A DNA stretch of 64,000 nt from Bacteroidota bacterium. Lineage in GTDB: Bacteria; Bacteroidota; Ignavibacteria; Ignavibacteriales; Melioribacteraceae. This document shows, in pieces, positions 1 to 7,845 of the stretch; position 1 is the first letter of the stretch; each line of letters starts with the position of its first letter. Both the position numbers and the translations under genes were made by a program. The notes beneath the pieces were generated by a model. That model saw nothing but the letters and a program-made list of their open reading frames with translations. It had not been told where the DNA came from and made no database searches. The stretch is taken from the NCBI GenBank assembly GCA_023381535.1, contig JAMCSN010000269.1:1-64000 (forward strand). The letters are read 5' to 3'.

Positions 1-24
1 GTAAAATTTGTTAACAATAAGTAA
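1..24 (+). CDS. 3' end of an upstream gene (partial)
   Basis: The first 24 bases read as seven sense codons followed by TAA in frame 1, ending five bases before the ATG of the next gene. The tight spacing fits the tail of an upstream gene in the same pilin-like operon, but so short a stretch cannot be identified and could be chance. Confidence 0.3.
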   Translation, partial: VKFVNNK

Positions 25-29
25 ACCAG

Positions 30-515
30 ATGGGTTCAGCACAATTATTACTAGTTGCGGGCGGTTTAATTTTACTCGGAGTTGTTTCGTTAACAATTTA
101 CAACTCGTTTGGATCGAAAACCGACTCCGACTTATACAATGAAGCTTACATTACGGGATCAGGTGTAGCACAATCCATCATAGATCAAATCCTTACCAAA
201 TCATTCGATCAGAATACCGTCTCTGCAAGCGTTACCGACCCAAACTCACTAACAGCCGTGAATTTATTAGGACCGGATGCCGGTGAAAGTAATGTTATTC
301 AATTTAATGATGTTGACGATTACAAGAACTACTCTAGAGATGATACGCTTTCCGTAATGGGAATATTCCACAGCCATGTTGATGTAAATTACGCAACGAA
401 AATGAATCCTGATCAGCTTAGCGGTGCAAGGACATTTACAAAACGAATAGACGTTTTCGTAACCAACGTTTATTTAAAGGATACACTTAAATTTAGTTAC
501 GCAACAACTTATTAG
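30..515 (+). CDS. membrane-anchored pilin-like secreted protein
   Basis: A 161-residue protein with a hydrophobic N-terminal helix (about residues 4-24), followed by a polar exported domain of no recognised family. The architecture resembles type IV pilin or minor pseudopilin proteins: a short N-terminus, one anchor helix and a globular domain. No classical prepilin peptidase site (G followed by F/M-T-L-x-E) is visible. It lies five bases upstream of a second protein of the same plan and is probably co-transcribed with the next two genes. There is no clear Shine-Dalgarno before the ATG. Its function is unknown; participation in a surface filament or secretion apparatus is inferred from architecture and neighbours only. 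Confidence 0.6.
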   Translation: MGSAQLLLVAGGLILLGVVSLTIYNSFGSKTDSDLYNEAYITGSGVAQSIIDQILTKSFDQNTVSASVTDPNSLTAVNLLGPDAGESNVIQFNDVDDYKNYSRDDTLSVMGIFHSHVDVNYATKMNPDQLSGARTFTKRIDVFVTNVYLKDTLKFSYATTY

Positions 516-520
516 AAACT

Positions 521-1090
521 ATGTCTGATTTAATTGAATTAATCGGTTCTACAGTAATTGCGGGATATGTTATTCTTATTATTCTTGCTCTTAATTTGAG
601 AGTGAGTAGTTCTGCTACTCAATATTATCAGGATACTTTCAACCAGCAAAGCGCAATTACCGCCGCCGATATTATTGAAGACGATTTTTACAAAATCGGA
701 TTTAAAGCAACAGGTGCTAAGATTGTACAGGCGGATTCCAGTTTAATCAAGTATGCTTCTGATTACAATAACAACGGGACAATGGATACTCTTACTTATT
801 ACTTAAGCGGAACGTCGTCGATGAGCAGCACTACAAACCCGAACGATAAGCTTCTATATAGAAAAGTGAACCAAAGTGTTTATACGTCTGCTATTGTAAC
901 AAGGTTTTATATGCAGTATTATGATTCGTTGTTGAATAGTCTTTCTTACGCTTCATTAACAAGCCAATCAAATTTGGATAGAATCAGAACCATCCGAGTT
1001 TTGATTCAAACAGAATTAGCTGATCCTATAGATAATTCATACGCTCCGGTTGAATGGAGAAAAGAATTCAGACCACGAAATTTGCAGTAG
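521..1090 (+). CDS. membrane-anchored pilin-like protein (PilW-like plan)
   Basis: A 189-residue protein with an N-terminal hydrophobic segment (about residues 7-26), then an exported domain rich in Tyr, Ser and Asp. The segment after the anchor (QQSAITAADIIEDDFYKIGF) resembles the helix-then-domain layout of minor pilins of the PilW/PilV type, but the classical Glu5 prepilin motif is not seen. It starts five bases after the preceding stop and ends eight bases before the next start, so the three genes look like one translationally linked unit. The family is not firmly recognised and the role in a surface or pilus structure is inference. Confidence 0.6.
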   Translation: MSDLIELIGSTVIAGYVILIILALNLRVSSSATQYYQDTFNQQSAITAADIIEDDFYKIGFKATGAKIVQADSSLIKYASDYNNNGTMDTLTYYLSGTSSMSSTTNPNDKLLYRKVNQSVYTSAIVTRFYMQYYDSLLNSLSYASLTSQSNLDRIRTIRVLIQTELADPIDNSYAPVEWRKEFRPRNLQ

Positions 1091-1098
1091 GTGATTAG

Positions 1099-2223
1099 AT
1101 GGGCAAAACTGTACTAATATATCTTCTCGGAACGCTTTCAGTTTTTGCAGTTATTAATTTCAACGTTAACAATGCGCTCCTAAATCAATCAACTTCTTCT
1201 TATGGTTATTACGCCGAACTTAGAACGAGGAACATCGGTAATTCGATGGTGGAAATGTTGACATCTCAACTTGCAGACAGTATTCAGTTTAGAGTTACAT
1301 CTCCGACAACAAAGAATTTATTTGACGGTCAAGCCGTATATACGGTAAGGGACACCGTAGTATCACCGGATTCGATGGTGAAAATATCTGTGACGGCTAC
1401 TTATTTCGGTCAGACTAAAAAAATGGTTTCCCTCCTGATGAAACCCGGCGGCGGAGGACCGGTGCCTCCACCTGCTTTTCAATATGCCGTCTTTTCTGAT
1501 GGCGACCTGCAATTATCAGGCAATGCAGAAATACAATCGGAGGATGAAGCTTACAATGCAAATGTTCATTCCAACGGCAATGTGCAGTTAAGCGGACATC
1601 CTGAAATTGAAGGATTCGTTACATACGTCAACCAGTATTCGCAAAGCGGGCATCCCGAGATACAGCCTAACCAGAATCCAGATAACTTACCGGTTACAAG
1701 CCAAATTTCCCCGGTTCAAGTTCCTACATTTAATCCAGATGATTATATATCAATCGCCCAGCAAACTTATAGCGGCAATTTTAATTTAAGCGGAAATAAT
1801 ACGGTTACTTTAGGAACCGCTCAGAATCCAAAAATAATTTACGTCGGCGGTAATCTTAGTTGGTCTGGCAATGTAACCGTAACAGGTTACGGCATTATAG
1901 TGGTTAAAGGCAACTCACAAATTAGCGGGAATGTTAATTTCCAAACTCATGAAGAAGATAAAAGCACGTTTTCATTGTATAGCGTTGGAAACATTCAGAT
2001 GAGCGGAAACAGCGACATGTATGGTCAGTATCTTTCGCTCCATAATATACAGATAAGCGGTAATGGCGAAATTAAGGGAAGTTTGGCTGCAGGCGGTCAG
2101 GTACAAATGAGCGGCAACGGTGAGATCGAATACATACCTGCGAATGCTGATTTGACCGCACCTATTTTTGGTAACGGGCAGCAAGCAACACGTCCGTTAA
2201 AGGCTAGTTCATATTATGAATAG
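1099..2223 (+). CDS. PilX-like membrane-anchored protein with repeated SGN (beta-helix-like) motifs
   Basis: 374 residues. There is an N-terminal anchor helix (about 4-24) and a pilin-like helical segment (about 35-60, YYAELRTRNIGNSMVEMLTS). A Gly/Pro hinge (GGGGPVPPP) follows near residue 120. From about 130 to 340 there are at least ten spaced copies of a short motif of the form (Q/L)-x-SGN/SGH-x-(E/V)-I. Regular short hydrophobic-polar repeats of this kind suggest a right-handed beta-helix or bactofilin-like solenoid, as seen in PilX-type proteins with long C-terminal domains. A ribosome-binding-like AGGTGA precedes the ATG. The gene ends only five bases from the convergent permease gene. 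Assignment is from architecture; the ligand or partner is unknown. Confidence 0.6.
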   Translation: MGKTVLIYLLGTLSVFAVINFNVNNALLNQSTSSYGYYAELRTRNIGNSMVEMLTSQLADSIQFRVTSPTTKNLFDGQAVYTVRDTVVSPDSMVKISVTATYFGQTKKMVSLLMKPGGGGPVPPPAFQYAVFSDGDLQLSGNAEIQSEDEAYNANVHSNGNVQLSGHPEIEGFVTYVNQYSQSGHPEIQPNQNPDNLPVTSQISPVQVPTFNPDDYISIAQQTYSGNFNLSGNNTVTLGTAQNPKIIYVGGNLSWSGNVTVTGYGIIVVKGNSQISGNVNFQTHEEDKSTFSLYSVGNIQMSGNSDMYGQYLSLHNIQISGNGEIKGSLAAGGQVQMSGNGEIEYIPANADLTAPIFGNGQQATRPLKASSYYE

Positions 2224-2228
2224 AATTT

Positions 2229-2897
2229 CTATTTGATTATCCAGAACAATCCGATTGCAATTGCAATTGAGCTGAATGAGATTGACAAACCGCGATAAAT
2301 TTTTTGTCCGTATTCAGCAAAGCGGTATGCCACTCTTCCAAGCACTTCTGAAAAAATTACCATCGCAAGAATAGTCCCGATACCAAACGAAATTAAATAA
2401 CCGGTAGCTTCAATTTTTGTTGGTAACGCAAGTGCCGGTAAAACTCCCAAGAGATGTGAACTACCCGCCAACCCGTGTACGATGCCCACTATAAGTGCAG
2501 TGTGAGTATGAAAATGAGCGCTCTGATTTTGATGAGAAACTTTTTCTTCATGCGAATGAAAATGAAGATGGTTAACACCATCATGATCGTGTGAGTGAAT
2601 ATGTAAGTTCGATCTGAAAATTTTTTGCAGACCCCATGCGCCGATCCCGATTAAAACAATTCCAACTATCCTTTCACTGAACGAAGAAACTATATCTATG
2701 GAAATAATTTCTCTGAATAATAAAACTAACAATCCAACAACGAACACACCGCTGGTGTGTCCTATTCCCCACTTCAAACCGATTATCCAGCTTGATTTTT
2801 TCTTTTCGATTGCGAGCGGAGATATTGCGGCAAGGTGATCGGGTCCTGAAATAACATGTAAGAACCCCATGAAAAGACCGGTGAGCATGATCAGCAT
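2229..2897 (-). CDS. NicO/UreH-like nickel or cobalt permease family membrane protein
   Basis: A 222-residue protein with about six hydrophobic segments. Segment 1 carries HVISGPDHLAAI (His14, Asp20, His21), the His...Asp-His signature used for metal binding in the NicO/NiCoT-related and UreH-like permeases. A cytoplasmic or periplasmic loop (about residues 95-130) is extremely His-rich (HIHSHDHDG, HLHFHSHEE, HFHTHT), typical of metal-capturing loops in these transporters. A second signature, GIVHGLAGSSHLLG, opens the second half. The start has GGTGA upstream. Substrate (Ni, Co or another divalent metal) cannot be decided here; no urease or hydrogenase gene lies in the window. The gene is convergent with the pilin-like genes and divergent from the his operon. 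Confidence 0.8.
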   Translation of the reverse strand: MLIMLTGLFMGFLHVISGPDHLAAISPLAIEKKKSSWIIGLKWGIGHTSGVFVVGLLVLLFREIISIDIVSSFSERIVGIVLIGIGAWGLQKIFRSNLHIHSHDHDGVNHLHFHSHEEKVSHQNQSAHFHTHTALIVGIVHGLAGSSHLLGVLPALALPTKIEATGYLISFGIGTILAMVIFSEVLGRVAYRFAEYGQKIYRGLSISFSSIAIAIGLFWIIK

Positions 2898-2994
2898 AAT
2901 TCATCACCCAAATTTTAATTGAACATAATGAAATATTCAGACTTATACATCAATATTTTATACTTACTGCCCGTTGGAAACAACATCATCCATA

Positions 2995-3025
2995 TTTGGA
3001 TATTTTGTAATTTTTTGTATCTTTC
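2995..3025 (+). promoter_or_regulatory. candidate Bacteroidota-type promoter of the his operon
   Basis: TTTG (2995-2998) is followed after 19 nt by TATCTTTC (3018-3025), close to the Bacteroidota housekeeping pattern TTTG, 19-21 nt, TAnnTTTG. The predicted start would fall about 10-15 nt before the leader peptide ATG at 3046. The match is imperfect at the last base. Confidence 0.45.
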
Positions 3026-3045
3026 GCCCAACAAAAAGCACAACA

Positions 3046-3114
3046 ATGAAAATTAATACAACAATTCATCATCACCATCATTCAATACCTTCATTAGGTG
3101 CCGGTGAACTATAA
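3046..3114 (+). CDS. hisL: his operon leader peptide (five consecutive His codons)
   Basis: A 22-codon ORF whose peptide begins MKINTTI, continues with five consecutive His codons (3067-3081) and ends at TAA (3112-3114). It sits 22 nt upstream of a Rho-independent terminator hairpin and 65 nt before hisG. This is the classical arrangement of ribosome-mediated attenuation: when charged tRNA-His is scarce the ribosome stalls on the His run. Here GTGCCGG (3098-3104), just beyond a ribosome stalled at the His codons, is exactly complementary to CCGGCAC (3141-3147) in the 5' arm of the terminator and could act as the antiterminator. A ribosome that reaches the stop would cover that arm and allow termination. 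No other protein function is expected. Confidence 0.88.
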   Translation: MKINTTIHHHHHSIPSLGAGEL

Positions 3115-3135
3115 ATAAAATTAGTAGATGATATC

Positions 3136-3162
3136 AAACCCCGGCACATGTCGGGGTTTTTT
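3136..3162 (+). terminator. his attenuator: intrinsic terminator with competing antiterminator arm
   Basis: AAACCCCG (3136-3143) pairs with CGGGGTTT (3152-3159), followed by further T residues: a strong intrinsic terminator between hisL and hisG. The 5' arm overlaps CCGGCAC (3141-3147), which is complementary to GTGCCGG (3098-3104) within the leader ORF, so the two structures exclude one another. Termination is therefore expected when His-tRNA is plentiful. Confidence 0.88.
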
Positions 3163-3179
3163 GTTTTAAAGGAGAAGAC

Positions 3180-4049
3180 ATGTTAAACGGAAATATGAAA
3201 CTTGCTATTCAGAAAAAAGGAAGATTAACAGACAAATCGCTTCAGCTTCTTCGCAACTGCGGTTTAGACATCGAAGATTATTCCGAAAGATTGATAATCT
3301 CGACCAGAAATTTTGAGTTGGACATATTGTTTCTCAGAGACGATGACATTCCTGAATATGTTCAAGATGGCGTTGCCGATATAGGAATCGTGGGCGAAGA
3401 TGTCATCCATGAGAAAAAAGCAAAAGTAGAACTCGTAAGAAAACTTGGATACGGAAGATGCAACCTTGCACTGGCAATACCGGAGAATAAGAACATTACT
3501 AAACTTTCGGAATTGAACGGACAAAGAATTGCGACTTCGTTCCCAAATCTTCTGAACAATTTTCTTCAGCAAAATAATATCAACGCAACTGCCGTTGAAA
3601 TCAGCGGCTCGGTAGAGATAGCGCCTTCATTGGGAGTTGCTGATTTGATTTGCGATCTAGTTTCCACAGGCAACACATTGAAAATGAACAAGCTGAAAAA
3701 ATCGTTCGACGTGTTTTCATCCGAAGCAGTATTAATTGCAACACCAAATCTTTCAAACGATCCGGTAAAGCAGGAAACGCTTCAAAATTTGCTGGTTAGA
3801 ATTGATTCGGCATTGAACGCAAAATCATCAAAATATTTGATGATGAACGCGCCGCGGAAAGCGCTGGAAGAGATCGAGAGAATTTTACCTTCGCTAAAAA
3901 GTCCGACAATTGTTCCACTTGCAGATGAAAACATGGTTGCCGTTCATGCTGTAATTCCGTCGGATAAATTCTGGGCGATTCACAGACAGTTGATGGATGC
4001 CGGTGCAAGCGGTATTTTACTTTTACCAATTGAGAATATGATTGTATGA
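3180..4049 (+). CDS. hisG: ATP phosphoribosyltransferase (long form)
   Basis: First enzyme of histidine synthesis: it condenses ATP with PRPP to give phosphoribosyl-ATP and is the normal feedback-inhibited step. The 289-residue protein starts MKLAIQKKGRL after a short lead, has the periplasmic-binding-protein-like catalytic domain with the PRPP-binding segment SGSVEIAPSLGVADLICDLVSTGNTL, and a C-terminal ACT-like regulatory domain (about residues 215-289). It is thus the long, HisZ-independent form. GGAG (3171-3174) lies five bases before the ATG. Its stop overlaps the hisD start by four bases. Expression should be set by the attenuator immediately upstream. Confidence 0.97.
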   Translation: MLNGNMKLAIQKKGRLTDKSLQLLRNCGLDIEDYSERLIISTRNFELDILFLRDDDIPEYVQDGVADIGIVGEDVIHEKKAKVELVRKLGYGRCNLALAIPENKNITKLSELNGQRIATSFPNLLNNFLQQNNINATAVEISGSVEIAPSLGVADLICDLVSTGNTLKMNKLKKSFDVFSSEAVLIATPNLSNDPVKQETLQNLLVRIDSALNAKSSKYLMMNAPRKALEEIERILPSLKSPTIVPLADENMVAVHAVIPSDKFWAIHRQLMDAGASGILLLPIENMIV

Positions 4050-5338
4050 AAATTTTTAATTACAAAACCGTATCGGAGAAACAACTTAAAAAGTTGTTCA
4101 GACGAACGTCTATCAATACAGAAAAAGTTGGAGCTCTTGTCAAACCGATCGTTGAAGATGTTAAGAAGAACGGTAACAAAGCTGTTTTGAAATACGCAAA
4201 AAAGTTCGACGGACTTTTAGGAAATTCTGTTAGAACGACAGTATTAGAGTTAACAACTGCCGAAAAGAAACTTGACAAGGCAACGAAAGCGGCAATCAAT
4301 ACGGCAGCAAAAAACATAGAACGTTTTCACTTGAAACAAAAACCGTTGAGTTATTCTATCGAAACAATGCCGGGCGTAAATTGCCGGCGGAAACATCTGC
4401 CCATTGAAAACGTTGGGTTGTACATTCCCGGCGGAAGCGCTGTATTGGTTTCGACAATGCTGATGCTTGGTATTCCCGCAAAGATTGCCGGCTGCAAAAG
4501 AATAATTGTTTCATCGCCAACTCAAGGAAAAGAAATTCATCCGGCACTGGCTTACGCAGCAAAAATTTGTGGAGTGAAAGAATTTTATAAAGCCGGCGGA
4601 GCTCACGCAATTGCAATGATGTCGTACGGAACCGAAAGCGTCAAAAAAGTCGATAAAATTTTGGGACCGGGAAATCAATTTGTAACGACAGCAAAAACTT
4701 TAGTAAGCAACGATCCAGACGGATGTACGATCGATATGCCCTCTGGACCGAGCGAGGTGTTGATTATCGCTGATGAGTTTGCTAATCCGGCTTATGTCGC
4801 TTCCGATCTTCTTGCACAGGCAGAACACGGCGCAGACTCACAAGTGATTCTTCTAACAACAAGTGCAAAACTTGCCAATGGGACTGTGAAAGAAATTTCA
4901 AAACAGATAAAAGTTTTGCCGCGTAAAGAATTGGCGAAACAATCTCTCGATTCATCCTTCATTATAATCGTCCCAACTATTCATGAGGCGATCAAACTTA
5001 GCAACAACTATGCGCCGGAACATCTGATACTTAATTTGAAGAACGCAGAAAAATATGTTCCGCAAATCACCAACGCCGGTTCTGTTTTTATAGGCGCGTT
5101 CTCGCCGGAAAGCGTAGGAGATTATGCATCCGGGACAAACCATTCGCTGCCGACATACGGTTACGCAAAATCAATCGGCGGAGTTAGTGTGGAATCTTTT
5201 ATGAAGCCTATAACATTTCAGAAATTGACACGCAGCGGATTGAAAAAAATATCATCGACAGTAATTCAGTTAGCCGAAACCGAAAAACTTGACGCGCACG
5301 CAAATTCAGTTAGAGTGAGACTAAAAAATGGAAATTAA
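4046..5338 (+). CDS. hisD: histidinol dehydrogenase
   Basis: Catalyses the last two steps of the pathway, L-histidinol to L-histidine with two NAD+, using Zn2+. The 430-residue length is normal. Visible signatures are the GLYIPGG motif (125-131), GPGNQFVTTAK (208-218), the zinc-ligand region AEHGADSQ (259-266), and the catalytic Glu-His pair in NNYAPEHL (about E325/H326). PESVGDYASGTNH supplies further zinc ligands. The gene overlaps hisG by four bases (ATGA) and hisC by eleven, indicating translational coupling in the operon. Confidence 0.97.
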   Translation: MKIFNYKTVSEKQLKKLFRRTSINTEKVGALVKPIVEDVKKNGNKAVLKYAKKFDGLLGNSVRTTVLELTTAEKKLDKATKAAINTAAKNIERFHLKQKPLSYSIETMPGVNCRRKHLPIENVGLYIPGGSAVLVSTMLMLGIPAKIAGCKRIIVSSPTQGKEIHPALAYAAKICGVKEFYKAGGAHAIAMMSYGTESVKKVDKILGPGNQFVTTAKTLVSNDPDGCTIDMPSGPSEVLIIADEFANPAYVASDLLAQAEHGADSQVILLTTSAKLANGTVKEISKQIKVLPRKELAKQSLDSSFIIIVPTIHEAIKLSNNYAPEHLILNLKNAEKYVPQITNAGSVFIGAFSPESVGDYASGTNHSLPTYGYAKSIGGVSVESFMKPITFQKLTRSGLKKISSTVIQLAETEKLDAHANSVRVRLKNGN

Positions 5339-6377
5339 AAATCTTGTCCGGAAAAATATTTTGTCGCTCAAACCTTACACATCGGCGCGGCAATCGCACT
5401 TAAGCGGAATTCTTTTGGACGCCAACGAGAACAGCTATGGCAGCGTATTGGATAACTTCACATCGCTGCAACTGAACCGTTACCCCGATCCACAGCAAAC
5501 GCAACTGCGGGAAGCGCTTGGTGAAGCTTTGAACATTCCTCCGAAGAATTTGTTTTTCGGCGTCGGGTCGGATGAAATTATCGATCTGCTGATTAGAGTT
5601 TTCTGTTATCCCGGAAAAGACAAAGTTATTGTGTGCGAACCGACTTACGGAATGTACAAAGTAGCTTGCGATATTAACGACGCTGGCGTTACCAATGTTC
5701 CGCTCGTTCAGAATTTTCAATTGGACACGGAAGCAATTAAAAAAGCAGTTGACGAGAAAACGAAAATTATTTTTATCTGCTCACCGAACAATCCCAGCTC
5801 AAACTTGATCGAATCAAAACAAATTTTGGAATTAGCAAAAGAATTAAATGTTCTTGTCGCTGTCGATGAAGCATACATAGATTTCTCCGAAAACGACGGC
5901 TTGATTAATAAAACTTTAGAATATCCAAATCTTGTTATAATGAGAACTTTTTCAAAAGCATGGGGATTAGCCGGAGTGCGTTGCGGATTCTGCGCAGCAA
6001 ACGAAGAGATCATCGACTTGTTATTCAAAGTTAAAGCGCCGTATAACATGAACAAGCTAACTTCCAACGCAATTCTCGGAGCCATCAAAAATATTTCCAA
6101 GCGCAATGAGTTTGTAAAAAAAATACTTTCAGAGCGCAAAAGGTTGGAAAAAGAATTGCGTCAAAGGAAAAAAGTTCTTAATGTTTTGCCGTCCGATGCC
6201 AATTTTATTTCGTTCAAGGTTGATAGTCCTCAAAAAGTTTTTAGTTATCTGGAGTCAAACGGAATTGTCATTAGAGACAGAAGCAATCAATTCAACTTTG
6301 GAGGATATCTTCGCTTAACTGTCGGCACCGAAGAAGAGAATAATTTGTTTCTCAAAAAATTGGATGAGATTTTATGA
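5328..6377 (+). CDS. hisC: histidinol-phosphate aminotransferase
   Basis: A PLP-dependent class I/II aminotransferase converting imidazole-acetol phosphate to histidinol phosphate with glutamate as donor. The 349-residue protein shows DANENSYG near the N-terminus (substrate phosphate region), the NPSS segment in CSPNNPSSN, VDEAYIDF (PLP ring-binding Asp/Tyr) and the Schiff-base lysine K210 in MRTFSKAWGLAG. It overlaps hisD by eleven bases and hisB by four. Confidence 0.96.
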   Translation: MEIKNLVRKNILSLKPYTSARQSHLSGILLDANENSYGSVLDNFTSLQLNRYPDPQQTQLREALGEALNIPPKNLFFGVGSDEIIDLLIRVFCYPGKDKVIVCEPTYGMYKVACDINDAGVTNVPLVQNFQLDTEAIKKAVDEKTKIIFICSPNNPSSNLIESKQILELAKELNVLVAVDEAYIDFSENDGLINKTLEYPNLVIMRTFSKAWGLAGVRCGFCAANEEIIDLLFKVKAPYNMNKLTSNAILGAIKNISKRNEFVKKILSERKRLEKELRQRKKVLNVLPSDANFISFKVDSPQKVFSYLESNGIVIRDRSNQFNFGGYLRLTVGTEEENNLFLKKLDEIL

Positions 6378-7261
6378 AAAGTATTCTGATCGATAAAAAC
6401 TTTTTTAAGATCGATGACCCAAAATCCGCTGGATTGATTTCCGGAATCAAAAAATTGTCTGAAAAGTTCGATCTTTACATTGATCAACCAAAATCGATTG
6501 ATAAGCTGTTTCTAAAATTGCTTCGGCTTGAGAATGTTGAGCTTAACGACGCCGCACAAATGAACTCGTTTGATTATATAATTTCAACCACTAAATCGAA
6601 AAAGAAAAATTCTATCCTTGTTGGTTCAAAAAACACAATAAAAAGTTTCGATCAAGCGGCAGATGCTATTATCACGATGCAGCGCTCCGCAACAGTGCAG
6701 CGCAAGACAAAAGAAACCGAAATCAGCATTACTGTCGAACTCGATGGCAACGGACAAAAGAAAATCAAAACCGGAATTGGATTTTTTGATCACATGCTGG
6801 ATCAGATTGCGCGACATGCAAACATAAATTTGTTCGTCACGGTAAAAGGCGATTTGCACATCGACGAACATCACACGGTGGAAGATACCGGCATTGCATT
6901 GGGAGAGGCAATCCGGAAAGCGCTTGGCAGCAAACTCGGCATAAAACGTTACGGCTGTTTTCTGCCAATGGACGATTCCGTTGCTATATGCGCGCTTGAT
7001 CTCGGCGGCAGAATTTATCTAAACTTCGATGCCGAGTTCTCGAGAGAAAAAGTCGGCGATTTTCCCACCGAACTAACGGAAGAATTTTTTAGAGGTTTAG
7101 CCGGCGGCATGGGAGCCAATTTATATTTGAAAGCTCAAGGGAAAAACGATCATCATAAAATTGAAGCGCTGTTCAAAGCTTTTGCAAAATCATTAAACGA
7201 AGCTTGCCGGATTGATGAACGCGCGAAGAATTCATTACCTTCAACAAAAGGTTTGTTATGA
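6374..7261 (+). CDS. hisB: imidazoleglycerol-phosphate dehydratase with a non-catalytic N-terminal extension
   Basis: Residues 104-295 form a complete imidazoleglycerol-phosphate dehydratase: RSATVQRKTKETEI opening, GFFDHMLDQIARHA and DEHHTVEDTGIALGEA metal-binding motifs, and GKNDHHKIEALFKAFA near the C-terminus. This enzyme makes imidazole-acetol phosphate. The first ~103 residues are unusual. Bifunctional HisB proteins carry a ~160-residue HAD histidinol-phosphatase here with a DxDGT nucleophile motif. In this protein the segment is shorter, begins ILIDKNFFKIDDP and shows no DxDGT, no zinc-binding Cys motif and no late DxxxD motif. It may be a degenerate HAD remnant or an unrelated extension. 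Histidinol phosphatase must then be supplied elsewhere, since no hisN lies in the operon. Overlaps hisC and hisH by four bases each. Confidence 0.93.
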   Translation: MKSILIDKNFFKIDDPKSAGLISGIKKLSEKFDLYIDQPKSIDKLFLKLLRLENVELNDAAQMNSFDYIISTTKSKKKNSILVGSKNTIKSFDQAADAIITMQRSATVQRKTKETEISITVELDGNGQKKIKTGIGFFDHMLDQIARHANINLFVTVKGDLHIDEHHTVEDTGIALGEAIRKALGSKLGIKRYGCFLPMDDSVAICALDLGGRIYLNFDAEFSREKVGDFPTELTEEFFRGLAGGMGANLYLKAQGKNDHHKIEALFKAFAKSLNEACRIDERAKNSLPSTKGLL

Positions 7262-7845
7262 TAGCTTTAATTGATTACGGCGCCGGAAATATCGAATCGG
7301 TTGCCAACGCTCTGAACGATTTGAACGCACGGTTTGTTATTACAAATAATGAAAAAGAAATTTTGGACGCCGACAAAATTATTTTCCCCGGCGTGGGAGA
7401 AGCTTCATATGCTGTGAAGCGTCTTCACCTTCTCAATCTTTTTTCATTTCTTCAAATGACGAATAAACCGCTGCTCGGCATTTGCTTGGGAATGCAGTTG
7501 CTCTGCTGCCGTTCTGCCGAAGGAAATGTTTCATGCTTGGGAGTTTTTCCGGGCTCAACGGAAATTTTTGACAACACAAAGACAAAAGTACCTCACATGG
7601 GATGGAACCAAGTTGAGATTCTTAAACCGAGCAAATTATTCAACGGTATCCCGGATAAATCTTTTTTCTATTTCGCGCATTCGTATTATGTGCCGCTCAA
7701 TCAATTTTCGACTGCACAGACAAATCATGAAACTTTTTTCTCTGCATCTTGTGAAAGAGATAATTTCTACGGCGTTCAGTTTCATCCCGAAAAATCGGGC
7801 GAAGCCGGAATTCAATTAATTAAAAACTTCATAGAAAAATGTTAA
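7258..7845 (+). CDS. hisH: imidazole glycerol phosphate synthase, glutamine amidotransferase subunit
   Basis: Class I glutaminase that hydrolyses glutamine and channels ammonia to HisF. The 195-residue protein has the nucleophile elbow GICLGMQLL (C76) and the His/Glu of the triad in FHPEKSG (H176, E178). The DYGAGN N-terminus and the PHMGWNQ motif are typical of HisH. It overlaps hisB by four and hisA by seven bases, as expected for a stoichiometric complex with HisF encoded two genes on. Confidence 0.96.
   Translation: MIALIDYGAGNIESVANALNDLNARFVITNNEKEILDADKIIFPGVGEASYAVKRLHLLNLFSFLQMTNKPLLGICLGMQLLCCRSAEGNVSCLGVFPGSTEIFDNTKTKVPHMGWNQVEILKPSKLFNGIPDKSFFYFAHSYYVPLNQFSTAQTNHETFFSASCERDNFYGVQFHPEKSGEAGIQLIKNFIEKC

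Noticed and set aside
3067..3081. Run of His codons as vector or His-tag contamination
   Set aside because: It lies in a short native ORF directly before a terminator and hisG, with a matching antiterminator arm, so attenuation explains it fully.
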